Notes: a model not told the origin generated them from the letters alone. 64,000 nt of DNA from Streptomyces sp. CNQ-509 (GCF_001011035.1 NZ_CP011492.1:3543501-3607500); one strand, 5' to 3'; numbered from the stretch's first letter, positions 26,623-35,418 are shown. Numbers and translations: made by a program.

Positions 26623-26647
26623 TATACCTGACCGTTACTTTGCATCC
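26623..26647 (-). promoter_or_regulatory. Possible SigB-type promoter upstream of the sigma gene
   Basis: On the minus strand GGAT (26647-26644), a 15-base spacer and GGTATA (26628-26623) fit the Streptomyces SigB-family pattern GNNT-N14-16-GGGTA. The site is about 67 bp upstream of the sigma gene start, suggesting autoregulation. Confidence 0.4.
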
Positions 26648-26720
26648 GTAACCAACGTGGTCCGACAACACCCCTTCCAGCTCGCATTTCCGCTCGTCCC
26701 TGGGCCATTTGCAGCACGCG

Positions 26721-27143
26721 TCAACGATCGGGGCGCGAGGGGCGCGCAGCGTCCGGGACCGCGCCGGGCGGCCAGCGCGCCCGCAGCGGCTCCGGCACGT
26801 GCTCCAGCGCCTCCCGCACACTGCGGTACATGGCGATCACGTCGGTGCTGCCGGTCTGCTCCAGCAGGTACGTCACCCGCCGGCCGACGGCGGCGAGCAG
26901 CAGTTCGCCGCCCTGCCTGCGCAGCAGCCAGCGCACCGCGAAGAGGCAGTTGAGGCCGCGGGAGTCGCAGAAGGTGAGCGTGGTGAGGTCGAGGACGACG
27001 TAGCGGTGCCCGGAGTCCACGCACGACCCCACGGTGTCGAGGAAGAGCCGCTCGCCCCCGTGGTCCAGTTCGCCGCCGACGCGGATCACCGCGCACTGCG
27101 CGCTGGAGCTGAGCACGTTCAACGTCAGCCGGTGTGCCCTCAT
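26721..27143 (-). CDS. STAS-domain anti-sigma factor antagonist
   Basis: A 140-residue protein with a STAS domain (VIRVGGELDH; YVVLDLTTLTFCDSRGLNCLF). Ser61 in DSRG is the usual phosphorylation site by an RsbW-type kinase. In the dephosphorylated state such proteins bind the anti-sigma factor and free the sigma factor. It starts at ATG 27143 behind GGGAGGGA. It likely acts on the sigma factor gene downstream, but no RsbW-type kinase is next to it. The C-terminal ~25 residues are Pro/Arg-rich. Confidence 0.9.
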   Translation of the reverse strand: MRAHRLTLNVLSSSAQCAVIRVGGELDHGGERLFLDTVGSCVDSGHRYVVLDLTTLTFCDSRGLNCLFAVRWLLRRQGGELLLAAVGRRVTYLLEQTGSTDVIAMYRSVREALEHVPEPLRARWPPGAVPDAARPSRPDR

Positions 27144-27208
27144 CGTCCCTCCCTCCCGCGGCCTCCGGTCCTGCGGCCTCCGGTCCCGCTGCTGCCTCCG
27201 GCGTCAGG

Positions 27209-27493
27209 TCACCACCGCTTGACGGTCCTGGACACCGTGTGCCCGACCGCGAGGTAGACGCAGGCGGCGATCCCGTAGTTGAGCAGGACCTGCCACCAGT
27301 CGGGGTCCACGGTGAACATGTCGCGGGACCAGCCCGCGAGCCAGCTCGCGATGTCGTGCACGAAGGCGACGAAGTCGTTCGAGCGGTTCGCGTCGAGGAC
27401 GTACAGGAGTATCCACAGTCCGATCACGATCGCGGCCAGATCCGCGATCCCGGCGATCACCGCCGCCGCACTGGGTCTGCTTCTGTTCGGCAT
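27209..27493 (-). CDS. Small two-helix membrane protein
   Basis: A 94-residue protein with two membrane helices (about residues 12-31 and 68-86) and a Trp-rich amphipathic stretch between them (ASWLAGWSRDMFTVDPDWWQ). It resembles unnamed small membrane proteins common in Streptomyces. It precedes the STAS gene on the same strand by 65 bp. Function unknown. Confidence 0.75.
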   Translation of the reverse strand: MPNRSRPSAAAVIAGIADLAAIVIGLWILLYVLDANRSNDFVAFVHDIASWLAGWSRDMFTVDPDWWQVLLNYGIAACVYLAVGHTVSRTVKRW

Positions 27494-27634
27494 TCACGGC
27501 GTCTTGCCGAGTAACGAATCGGTAAACGCCGCGCGGGGGCGGGGCTTCGGTGGCGTACGTCACGGGACGGGCCGGGGCGTACGCCACCGGCATGGCGCGC
27601 GGCGCCGGGGCGGCGGCACCGTGAGAATGCCGGG

Positions 27635-28999
27635 ATGAGCGTCGCCGTCTGCCTCTTCACGTCCGACCTGCGGCTGCACGACAACCCCGCGCTGCACGCC
27701 GCCGTGCACGCCGCCGATGACGTCGTGCCGCTGTTCGTGGCGGACGACGCCCTCGCCCGGATCGGGTTCGCGCCGCCCAACAGGCGGGCGTTCCTCGCGG
27801 ACTGCCTCGCCGGTCTCGACGAGGCGCTGCGGGCGCGCGGCGGCCGCCTCGTCGTCCGCGCCGGGGACCCGGTCCGCGAGGCCGTCCGGGTCGCGGCGGC
27901 CGCGGGGGCGGGCGAGGTGCACGTCGCCGCGGGCGTCAGCGCGTACGCCCAGCGCCGCGAGACCCGGCTGCGCGAGGCGCTGGCGGCGGACGGGCGGCGG
28001 CTCGTCGTGCACGAGGCGGCGGTCACCGTGCTGGCGCCGGGTGCGGTGACGCCGCAGGGGCGGGACCACTTCGCGGTGTTCACCCCGTACTTCCGCCGCT
28101 GGCGCGCCGCCGCGCCCCGCACGCCGCTGCCCGCGCCGCGCCGCGTCCCGGTGCCCGCGGGGGTGCGCTCGATCGCGCTCCCGGCGCGCGCGGAGGTCTC
28201 CGGCACCTCACCGGGCCTGGCCCGCGGCGGCGAGAAGGAGGGCAGGCGGCGCTTCGCGGCCTGGCTTCGTACCGGGGTGGCCGCGTACGCGGACCGCCAC
28301 GACGACCTCCCCGGCGACGCCACCTCCCGGCTCTCCCCGCACCTGCACTTCGGCACGCTCTCCGCCACCGAACTCGTCCACCGCGCCCGCGCGGCGGGCG
28401 GCCCGGGCGCCGACGCGTTCGTCCGGCAGCTCGCCTGGCGGGACTTCCACCACCAGGTCCTCGCCGCGCGCCCCGACGCGGCGCACGCCGACTACCGCCC
28501 GCGCGGCGACCGGTGGCGCACGGACGCCGACGGGACCGCGGCGTGGCGCGCGGGGCGGACCGGCTACCCGATCGTCGACGCGGCGATGCGGCAGCTCGCG
28601 CACGAGGGCTGGATGCACAACCGCGGGCGGCTGCTGACGGCGAGCTTCCTGACGAAGACGCTGTACGTGGACTGGCGGGTCGGCGCCGCGCACTTCCTCG
28701 GCCTGCTCGTCGACGGGGACATCGCGAACAACCAGCTCAACTGGCAGTGGGTAGCCGGGACGGGCACCGACACGCGGCCGAACCGGGTGCTCAACCCGCT
28801 GGCGCAGGCGCGGCGTTACGACCCGGAGGGGGTGTACGTGCGGCGGTGGGTACCCGAGCTGGCGGGGTTCGCGGGGGCGGCGGTGCACCGGCCGTGGAGG
28901 CTGCCGGCGGGGGAGCGGGCGGAGTCGGGGTATCCGGAACGGGTGGTGGAGCTGGCGGAGGGGGCGGACCGGTTCCTGCGGGGGCGGGGGAAGCGGTGA
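27635..28999 (+). CDS. phr: Deoxyribodipyrimidine photolyase
   Basis: A 454-residue photolyase/cryptochrome. The N-terminal antenna domain starts VAVCLFTSDLRLHDNPALHAAV. The FAD-binding domain has GDATSRLSPHLHFGTLS, WRDFHHQVLA, MRQLAHEGWMHNRGRL and ANNQLNWQWVAGTGTDTRPNRVLNP. It repairs cyclobutane pyrimidine dimers using light. Location beside the stress sigma cluster fits a stress or spore function, but it is on the opposite strand. Confidence 0.93.
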   Translation: MSVAVCLFTSDLRLHDNPALHAAVHAADDVVPLFVADDALARIGFAPPNRRAFLADCLAGLDEALRARGGRLVVRAGDPVREAVRVAAAAGAGEVHVAAGVSAYAQRRETRLREALAADGRRLVVHEAAVTVLAPGAVTPQGRDHFAVFTPYFRRWRAAAPRTPLPAPRRVPVPAGVRSIALPARAEVSGTSPGLARGGEKEGRRRFAAWLRTGVAAYADRHDDLPGDATSRLSPHLHFGTLSATELVHRARAAGGPGADAFVRQLAWRDFHHQVLAARPDAAHADYRPRGDRWRTDADGTAAWRAGRTGYPIVDAAMRQLAHEGWMHNRGRLLTASFLTKTLYVDWRVGAAHFLGLLVDGDIANNQLNWQWVAGTGTDTRPNRVLNPLAQARRYDPEGVYVRRWVPELAGFAGAAVHRPWRLPAGERAESGYPERVVELAEGADRFLRGRGKR

Positions 29000-29039
29000 G
29001 GCGGTGGCGGGTCCTGGCGTTGTACGGGGCGGGCGGCCG

Positions 29040-29732
29040 TCACGTACGCAGGGAGCAGTCGCCGCACGTGCCGCCGCCGGGGACGCGGTAGTACAGGCAG
29101 CAGCTACGGCGCCGGAAGGTCAGCCCCGGCCCCGTGAGCAGTCCCGTGCCGGCCAGCCGCCCCGTGCACAGCAGGGCGCCGGTGAGCCGGGTGAGCGGGT
29201 CGCCCAGCGCCGGGCGGGCGGCGCGGAGCGCGGCGGCGGCGCCGACGAGCGCGGAGGCGGCGTTGCCGTAGAGCAGCCCGGCGGCGACCTTGACGCGCAG
29301 CCCCGCGGCGAGCGGCTCCAGGTGCCGGGTCACCACCTCCTCGTACAGCACCTCGGGCAGCCGGGCCGCCGCGGGCGCCGGCCGCCCGGCGGGCACGGGC
29401 AGCCGCAGCGCGGGGCCTTCGTCGGCGCGCTGGAGCCCGGTCAGGTCCGGTAGGACGCCGTGGAGGAGGGCGCAGGCGAGCACCGGGGACCAGAGCCGGG
29501 AGGCGTGGCCGAACTGGACGAGGGAGGCGCCGATGCGGAGTTCGGCGGTGCCGTAGCGGCCGGCGGTGGCGGCGACGAGGTCGGCGGCGCCGCGGGCGTA
29601 GGTTCCGGCGACGGGGTGCCAGCCGTCGCCGGGCCCGGCGACGGCGAGGGCGAAGAACGGCCCGAGTGCGGCGACGTCTTCGAGCGCGGCGGCGACGACG
29701 GCCGGGGACAGGGGCTGGTCGGCGGGTGTCAC
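29040..29732 (-). CDS. FhuF-like (2Fe-2S) protein
   Basis: A 230-residue protein with the C-terminal iron-sulfur motif of FhuF-like siderophore-iron reductases: RSCCLYYRVPGG followed by TCGDCSL (Cys-Cys then Cys-x2-Cys). In E. coli FhuF reduces ferric-hydroxamate iron. The GTG start overlaps the btuD-like ATPase stop by 4 bp, so it is the last gene of the corrinoid operon behind the cobalamin riboswitch. A role in reducing imported corrinoid, or iron chemistry under the same switch, is inference. Confidence 0.85.
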   Translation of the reverse strand: MTPADQPLSPAVVAAALEDVAALGPFFALAVAGPGDGWHPVAGTYARGAADLVAATAGRYGTAELRIGASLVQFGHASRLWSPVLACALLHGVLPDLTGLQRADEGPALRLPVPAGRPAPAAARLPEVLYEEVVTRHLEPLAAGLRVKVAAGLLYGNAASALVGAAAALRAARPALGDPLTRLTGALLCTGRLAGTGLLTGPGLTFRRRSCCLYYRVPGGGTCGDCSLRT

Positions 29733-30778
29733 GGTGCTCCCTTCGGGGCGGGGTCGGACGGCGCGGCGGCGGTGGGCGGCTCGGGTGGCCCGGGCGGCTC
29801 CGGCGGGCCGGGCGGGACCATGCGCGGGGGTGGGGTGTCGTCCGGAGGTACGCCGAACGGGCCGTGCGAGCCCGTGCCATCAGGCACGCGCGCGTCCCCT
29901 GGCGAATCCGCGTCCCCGGGCAGCCCCGCGCCACCCGGCGCATCCGGGTCCCCCGCCCTGGCCGCTCCCGGCGGGGGCCCGTCCGGGAGCAGGGTGATGT
30001 GGGGGCGGGACGTGGCCGGGTGGACGGTGACCTCCGCCGCCACCCCGTACACCTCCGCGAGCAGCGCCGGCGTCAGCACCTCCGCCGGCGGGCCCGCGGC
30101 GACCGCGCGGCCGGCCCGTAGCACGCAGATGCGGTCGCAGAACGCGGCCGCCAGATTGAGGTCGTGGAGGGCGACCAGCGCGGTGGCGCCGAGGCCGCGG
30201 ACGAGGCGGAGGGCGTCGAGCTGGTGGCGCAGATCGAGGTGGTTGGTCGGCTCGTCGAGCACCATCGTGCCCGCGCGCTGCGCCAGCGCCCGCGCGATCA
30301 GCACCCGCTGCTTCTCGCCCCCCGACAGCCGGTCGAACGGCGCCCCGGCCAGGTCCGCCGCCCCGACCGCCGCGAGGCTGCCGGCGATGACGGCGCGGTC
30401 GGCGTCATCGTCCCCGGCGAAGGCGCGCTTGTGCGGCGTCCGGCCCATGGCCACCACGTCGTACACCGTCAGCTCGAAGGCGCCCGGGATCTCCTGGAGC
30501 ACCGCGGCGAGCCGCCGCGCCAGCCGCTTGGCGGGCAGGGCGCGCACGTCGTCGCCGTCGAGGAGTACGCGCCCGGAGGTGGGCCGCAGCGCGCGGTAGA
30601 CGGTGCGCAGCAGCGTCGTCTTGCCCGCGCCGTTGGGGCCGACGAGGCCGACGACCTCGCCGGGCGCGACGTCGAGGGAGACCGCCTCGACGAGCGTGCG
30701 CCCGCCCGCGGTGACGGTGACGGACTCCAGCCGCAGGGCGCCGGGCGCGGCGGGGGCGCCGGGCGCGCGGCCGGTCAC
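29729..30778 (-). CDS. btuD: Corrinoid ABC transporter, ATP-binding protein
   Basis: A 349-residue ABC ATPase: Walker A GPNGAGKTT, signature LSGGEKQR, Walker B MVLDEPTNH, His switch ALHD. After ~265 residues of normal FecE/BtuD-type core there is a Pro/Gly/Asp-rich tail of about 80 residues (PDAPGG, PPGPPEPPGPPEPP). The tail is low complexity and probably disordered. The GTG start at 30778 overlaps the permease stop by 4 bp. The riboswitch upstream of the operon assigns it to vitamin B12/corrinoid import rather than siderophore import. Confidence 0.87.
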   Translation of the reverse strand: MTGRAPGAPAAPGALRLESVTVTAGGRTLVEAVSLDVAPGEVVGLVGPNGAGKTTLLRTVYRALRPTSGRVLLDGDDVRALPAKRLARRLAAVLQEIPGAFELTVYDVVAMGRTPHKRAFAGDDDADRAVIAGSLAAVGAADLAGAPFDRLSGGEKQRVLIARALAQRAGTMVLDEPTNHLDLRHQLDALRLVRGLGATALVALHDLNLAAAFCDRICVLRAGRAVAAGPPAEVLTPALLAEVYGVAAEVTVHPATSRPHITLLPDGPPPGAARAGDPDAPGGAGLPGDADSPGDARVPDGTGSHGPFGVPPDDTPPPRMVPPGPPEPPGPPEPPTAAAPSDPAPKGAP

Positions 30779-31812
30779 CGGGCGGCCCCGCGGCGCATCA
30801 GCCAGAGGAAGAACGGCCCGCCGGCCAGCGCCGTCAGTACTCCCACCGGGACCTCCTCGGGGCTGATCAGCGTGCGCGCCGCCAGGTCGGCGGCGATGAG
30901 GAACGCCGCGCCGAGCAGCGCCGCCGCGGGCAGCGCCCGCCGGTGGTCGGCGCCGGTGAGCAGGCGCACCACGTGCGGCAGGATCAGCCCGACGAACCCG
31001 ATCGCCCCGCTGACCGCGACCGCCGCGCCGACCATCACGGCGACGAGCGCGAACATCGCGGAGCGGAAGCGGTGCACGTCCAGGCCGAGGGCGGCGGCGG
31101 CCTCCTCGCCGGCGAGGAGCAGGTTCAGCGGCCGGGCCACGGCCAGCAGCGCGACCGTACCGAGGACGACGACGGCCAGCGGGATCCAGATGAGCCGCCA
31201 GGTGCTGCCGGCGAGGCCGCCGAGCATCCAGCGGAGCGCGGCCTGCGTCTTGTGCGGGTCGCCCGAGGTGACGATGAGGAACCCGACGACGGCGGAGAGG
31301 ACTTCGGCCGTGGCGACGCCCGCGAGCACCAGGCGCAGCGACGTCATGCGGCCGTCGGCTCCGAGCGCGAGGAAGTAGACGGCGACGAGCGCGGCGAGGG
31401 CGCCGGCGAAGGCCGCGAGCGGCAGCGTGAAGAGGCCGAGGACGGTGACGTTGAGGACCACGACGAGCACGGCGCCGACCGTGGCGCCCGAGGAGATGCC
31501 CAGCAGCATGGGGTCGGCGAGCGGATTCCGTACGAGCGCCTGGAGCGCCATCCCGCACACCGCGAGCCCCGCCCCCACCGCCCCGGCGAGCAGCACGCGC
31601 GGGAGGCGCACGTCCCAGACGATGGTCTCGCGCACCGGGCTCCAGCCGGGGTCCGCGAGGGCGGGGTGGAGGCGGTGCAGGAGGATGCCCCAGACCTGGC
31701 CCGCGGGGACGCGGACGGAGCCGAGGGCGACGGCGGCGGTGGCGGAGAGCAGCAGCAGGCCGAGGAGGAGGACGAGCAGGGCGGGGAAGGGCAGCGCCCG
31801 GGCCCTCGTCAC
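30775..31812 (-). CDS. btuC: Corrinoid ABC transporter, permease
   Basis: A 345-residue FecCD/BtuC-type permease with about ten helices. Typical motifs are RLPRVLLAGAVGAGLAVCG, ALVRNPLADPMLLGISSGA and SGAIGFVGLILPHVVRLL. It forms the membrane channel with BtuF and BtuD. The GTG start at 31812 overlaps the binding protein stop by 4 bp. Confidence 0.88.
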   Translation of the reverse strand: MTRARALPFPALLVLLLGLLLLSATAAVALGSVRVPAGQVWGILLHRLHPALADPGWSPVRETIVWDVRLPRVLLAGAVGAGLAVCGMALQALVRNPLADPMLLGISSGATVGAVLVVVLNVTVLGLFTLPLAAFAGALAALVAVYFLALGADGRMTSLRLVLAGVATAEVLSAVVGFLIVTSGDPHKTQAALRWMLGGLAGSTWRLIWIPLAVVVLGTVALLAVARPLNLLLAGEEAAAALGLDVHRFRSAMFALVAVMVGAAVAVSGAIGFVGLILPHVVRLLTGADHRRALPAAALLGAAFLIAADLAARTLISPEEVPVGVLTALAGGPFFLWLMRRGAAR

Positions 31813-32801
31813 CGGAAGCGGTCCGGATGGAGCTGGCGGGCCAGCGAGTCGACGGCCTCCGGGACCCGTACGCCGAGGACGGTCGAGGACAGCGGGAGGA
31901 CGGCGAAGCGTTCGTTCCGTACCGCCGGGACGTCCTGGAGCGCGGGGTGGGAGAGGAGGAACCGCTTCTTGTCGGCGACGGACTGGTCGCCGTAGTCGTA
32001 GATGACGATCGCGTCCGGGGCGCGGGCGGCGACCTGCTCGAACGACACATCGCCGAAGGGCTTGCCGAGGCCGGCGAAGACGTTGGCGCCGCCGGCCAGT
32101 CCGATGATCTCGTTGCCGATCCCGCCGCCGCCCGCGGTGAACGCGGTCTTGTCGCCGCTGTCGTAGACGAAGACCTCCGCGGCCTCCACCCCGGCGACCG
32201 CGTCCCGCACGCCGTCGAGCGTCCCGTGCAGCTCGCCGAGGAGCTTCTCCGCCCGCCGCGGGACGCCGAACACCTCGGCGACGGTGCGTATCTCGCGGTC
32301 CATGAGGTCCACCGTCACCGGCGGCTCGGCACACGCCTCCAGGCTGAGGTACGAGTCGATGCCGGCCCCGGCGAGCGCGTCACGGCCGCGGCCCTCCTCG
32401 AAGGTGCTGGCGAACCCGCCGTAGACGAAGTCGGGTTCCGCGGCGAGAAGGGTCTCGTAGGAGGGGTACTCGTCGGCGATCACCTCGATGCCTGCGTACG
32501 CCCCGCGGTAGGCGGGCAGGATCTCGTCGTCGAGATAGCCGGTGCCGACCACGGACTTCTCCAGCCCGAGGGCGAGCATGATCTCGGTGACGTGCTGGTT
32601 GAGGGTCACGGCCCGCTCGGGGGGCCGCTCGTAGACGGTCTCGACCCCGCAGTTGCCGACGGTCACCGGAAACCCGGGCGGCGACTCCCCCTCCGCCCGC
32701 CCGCCGTCCCGCGCGGGCCCCCCGCAGGCGGCGGCGAAGAGCAGGGACAGGGGAACGACCACACGCAACGACCGCACCGGGCCGCGCAGCAGGGCACGCA
32801 C
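31809..32801 (-). CDS. btuF: Corrinoid ABC transporter, substrate-binding lipoprotein
   Basis: A 330-residue type III binding protein. The lipoprotein signal ends LLFAAAC. The body contains the two lobes (GYLDDEILPAYRGAYAGI; IDSYLSLEACAEPPVTVDL; DAIVIYDYGDQSVADKKRFLL). The start is the GTG at 32801 behind GAGAGGAG; a longer reading to 32906 runs into the riboswitch. It captures the corrinoid outside the membrane. First gene after the cobalamin riboswitch. Confidence 0.87.
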   Translation of the reverse strand: MRALLRGPVRSLRVVVPLSLLFAAACGGPARDGGRAEGESPPGFPVTVGNCGVETVYERPPERAVTLNQHVTEIMLALGLEKSVVGTGYLDDEILPAYRGAYAGIEVIADEYPSYETLLAAEPDFVYGGFASTFEEGRGRDALAGAGIDSYLSLEACAEPPVTVDLMDREIRTVAEVFGVPRRAEKLLGELHGTLDGVRDAVAGVEAAEVFVYDSGDKTAFTAGGGGIGNEIIGLAGGANVFAGLGKPFGDVSFEQVAARAPDAIVIYDYGDQSVADKKRFLLSHPALQDVPAVRNERFAVLPLSSTVLGVRVPEAVDSLARQLHPDRFR

Positions 32802-32858
32802 GACGGCGCACGCTCCTCTCCGGGGAAATCCGCCCCAGATCCGTCGAGGAGGCGACGA

Positions 32859-33000
32859 CGTGAGTCTCCTGGCTCTCGGTTCACCGCCGGCCCCTGGCCT
32901 TCCCACCCCCGCGGGGGCAGTGGCCTGTTCGGAGCCGGCTCACCGATCACAGTGGCGGGACCGCACCGGATTCACACCGGTTTCCTCGTTCCGCCGTCGC
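32859..33000 (-). promoter_or_regulatory. Cobalamin (AdoCbl) riboswitch
   Basis: Read on the minus strand, the 5' part has GGTGTGAATCCGGTGCGGTC and CCCGCCACTGTGATCGGTGA, the highly conserved core. It is followed by a GC-rich hairpin arm (CCCCCGCGGGGGTGGG). The B12 box is AGCCAGGAGACTC at about 32875-32863. It sits about 60 bp upstream of btuF in the leader. Binding of adenosylcobalamin should switch the btuFCD-fhuF operon off. Confidence 0.95.
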
Positions 33001-33124
33001 CTTTGGCAGCGCCATCATCGCAGACGAACACCCTCCCGCGGGAGGGCACGTGGCGTGCGTGACAGGCGCCCGGGAGCGGGCGCCACCACCTGATCGCTGG
33101 CGGCACCCCGTTAGGGTGTAACGC

Positions 33125-33547
33125 ATGATGTCGATGAGTGACCCTTACGAGATACGGGCCGGGGTGCCGTCCGTCGCGGACTACCGGCGGTTGCGGACCG
33201 GGGCCGGGTTGTCGGACAAGGCGGCCGAGGCCGCCGCCGTGGGGCTGCCGCAGACCTGGTACGGGGTGGTCGTGTACCACCGCGGGGTGCCCGTGGGGAT
33301 GGGGCGGGTCGTGGGGGACGGGGGGACCGTGTTCCAGGTGGTGGACATGTGCGTGCTGCCGGACCACCAGGGGCAGGGACTCGGGAAGCAGATCATGGCG
33401 GAGCTCGTCGCGGAGCTGGACCGGCGGGCGCCCGCCACCGCGTACGTGTCGCTCGTCGCCGACGGGCCCGCCCGGTTCCTGTACGAGAAGTTCGGCTTCG
33501 CCGACGTCGCCGGGCACGGCTCCCTCGGCATGTACCGCGCCGGCTGA
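33125..33547 (+). CDS. GNAT-family N-acetyltransferase
   Basis: A 140-residue acetyltransferase. The acetyl-CoA loop is seen in VDMCVLPDHQGQGLGKQIM (Q/R-x-x-G-x-G/A) and a C-terminal FLYEKFGF motif. The substrate is unknown. The start could be ATG 33125, 33128 or 33134; no good ribosome site precedes any of them. It is followed 50 bp later by an ArsR gene but is probably functionally separate. Confidence 0.87.
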   Translation: MMSMSDPYEIRAGVPSVADYRRLRTGAGLSDKAAEAAAVGLPQTWYGVVVYHRGVPVGMGRVVGDGGTVFQVVDMCVLPDHQGQGLGKQIMAELVAELDRRAPATAYVSLVADGPARFLYEKFGFADVAGHGSLGMYRAG

Positions 33548-33596
33548 GCAGCCGCGACGCCCGGCCCCGGGCCTCGTACGGCCATACGATAGGCGC

Positions 33597-33965
33597 ATGC
33601 CGGAGCGCGACACCGCCCCCTCGCCCACCCCCGCCGTCCACCGTCACGAGTGGACGCCCGACCGGGAGCAGCTCGAAGCCGCGAGCACGGTCTTCGCGCT
33701 GCTCGCCGACGCGACGCGGCTGCACCTGCTGTGGCTGCTCGCCGAGGGCGAGGCCGACGTCACCGAGCTGGCCACCGCCAGCGGCGCCGCCCGGCCGGCC
33801 GTCAGCCAGCATCTGGCCAAGCTGCGCCTCGCCCACCTGGTGCACTCCAGGAAGGAGGGCCGCCGCGTCGTGTACTCGCTGCGCGACGGGCATCTGCGCG
33901 GTCTCGTCATCGAGGCCCTCAACCACGCCGACCACCTCATGACCGGCGAGCCCTGGCACTCCTGA
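33597..33965 (+). CDS. ArsR/SmtB-family metal sensor
   Basis: A 122-residue repressor (FALLADATRLHLLWLLAEGEADV; recognition helix RPAVSQHLAKLRLAHLV). The last helix has D-x-H, ten residues, H-x2-H (LRDGHLRGLVIEALNHADH), the same CzrA/NmtR alpha-5 metal site as the sensor at 2809. The adjacent palindrome at 34017-34034 and MFS gene suggest a local metal-efflux circuit. The N-terminal HRHEW may add ligands, as in NmtR. Confidence 0.88.
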   Translation: MPERDTAPSPTPAVHRHEWTPDREQLEAASTVFALLADATRLHLLWLLAEGEADVTELATASGAARPAVSQHLAKLRLAHLVHSRKEGRRVVYSLRDGHLRGLVIEALNHADHLMTGEPWHS

Positions 33966-34016
33966 ACCGGTAACCGCCCCGCGGGAATAGCCCCCGGACC
34001 TCCCTCTGTTTAACAT

Positions 34017-34034
34017 GTGCGTATATGCGCACAC
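34017..34034. promoter_or_regulatory. Probable ArsR operator upstream of MFS gene
   Basis: TGTGCGTATATGCGCACA is an 18-bp palindrome with one mismatched pair. It lies between the ArsR gene and the MFS gene, 27 bp before the chosen ATG of the latter. Overlap with an AT-rich TATAT centre fits a promoter position. Confidence 0.65.
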
Positions 34035-34060
34035 GAGCAAAGGAAGAGGCCAGGGCCATG

Positions 34061-35357
34061 TTCTCCGTACTCCGCAACCGCACCTACCGGCACCTCTTCG
34101 CCGCCCAGGTCATCGCCCTCGTCGGCACCGGCCTCGCCACCGTCGCGCTCAGCCTCCTCGCCTACGACCTCGCCGGCGGCAACGCCTCCGCCGTCCTCGG
34201 CACCGCCCTGGCCGTCAAGATGGTCGCCTACGTCGGCATCGCCCCCGTCATCGGCGCCCTCGGCGACCGCATCCCGCGCCGCGCCCTGCTGGTCGCCGCC
34301 GACCTCGTGCGCGGCGTCGTCGCGCTCGCGCTGCCGTTCGTGACCGAGGTCTGGCAGATCTACGTGCTGATCTTCTTCCTCCAGTCCGCCTCCGCCGCGT
34401 TCACCCCGACCTTCCAGGCCACCATCCCCGAGGTGCTCCCCGCCGAGCGCGACTACACCCGCGCGCTCTCGCTGTCGCGGCTCGCGTACGACATGGAGAG
34501 CCTCTTCAGCCCCGTGCTCGCGGCCGGGCTGCTGACGCTCCTCACCTACGACCGGCTCTTCCTCGGCACCGCCGCCGGCTTCGCCGCCTCCGCCGCGCTG
34601 GTCGTCTCGGTGGCGCTGCCGAAGCCCGTCCCGCGCGAGGGGGGCGGGGAGGGCGGCACGGAGAGCGGCGGGGTGTTCGCCAGGGCCGCGTACGGGATGA
34701 AGCTCTTCGGCTCCGCGCCGCAGCTCCGCGCGCTCCTGGCGCTCAACCTCGCCGTCGCGGCGGCCAGTTCGATGGTGATCGTCAACACCGTGGTCCTGGT
34801 CCGCGACCACTTCGCCCGCCCGGTCGGCGACGTGTCGCTCGCGCTGGGCGCCTACGGCGCCGGGTCGATGGCCGTCGCGCTGGCGCTCCCCCGGGTGCTG
34901 GAGCGGGCCGGCGACCGCGCGGTGATGCTGCCGGCGGCTTTCGTGCCGGCGCCGGTGCTGGCCGTCGTCGGGACGGGCCGTCGCGGCGGGGGTGAGGACC
35001 TGGCCGGCGCTGCTCGCGGCGTGGGCCGTGCTCGGCGCGGCGACCTCGGCGATGGTGACGCCGGCGGGGCGGGTGATCCGCGGCGCGGTGCCGGGGAAGG
35101 CGGACCTGCCGGCGGCGTTCGCGGCGCAGTTCTCGCTGTCGCACGTCGCGTGGCTGGTGACGTACCCGCTGGCCGGCTCTCTCGCGGCACGGGCCGGGAC
35201 GGGGGTGGCGGCGGGCGTGCTGGCGGTCATCGGGCTCGCGGCGGCGGTGGCGGCGGTGCTGCTGTGGCGGCCGGCGGGCGCGGCGCGTACGGCCGGGCCC
35301 TCCCTGCGGGACCGCGGCGCGCGGCTCACCCGGGACCGTACGACCACCGCGGCGTGA
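34061..35357 (+). pseudogene. MFS transporter with frameshift
   Basis: Twelve-segment MFS protein read in two frames. The first runs from ATG 34061 (AGGAAGAGG upstream) through VPAPVLAVVG near 34970. Normal transporter sequence then continues in the frame shifted by one base from about 34977 (RAVAAGVRTWPALLAAWAVLG) to the stop at 35357. In the first frame the text after 34975 is Gly/Arg-rich nonsense. One extra base, or two missing, in 34965-34985 explains this. Next to a metal-type ArsR and operator, it was probably a metal exporter. It may be a true mutation or a sequencing slip in a G-rich run. Confidence 0.75.
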
Positions 35358-35401
35358 CGCCCTCAAACCGCCCCGCGTGACACGCGTCACCGCACGTCGC
35401 C

Positions 35402-35418
35402 ATACCCCCAGGGGGTAT
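35402..35418. promoter_or_regulatory. CsoR-type copper operator
   Basis: ATACCCCCAGGGGGTAT is a perfect 17-bp palindrome of the kind bound by CsoR in actinobacteria (TACCCC...GGGGTA). It lies 60 bp upstream of the His-rich protein gene. Cu(I)-loaded CsoR leaves such sites, so the gene should be copper-induced. Confidence 0.8.

Noticed and set aside
29040..32801. Siderophore rather than corrinoid transporter
   Set aside because: The binding protein, permease and ATPase families cover both, and FhuF hints at iron. But the leader is a clear cobalamin riboswitch and there is no iron box.
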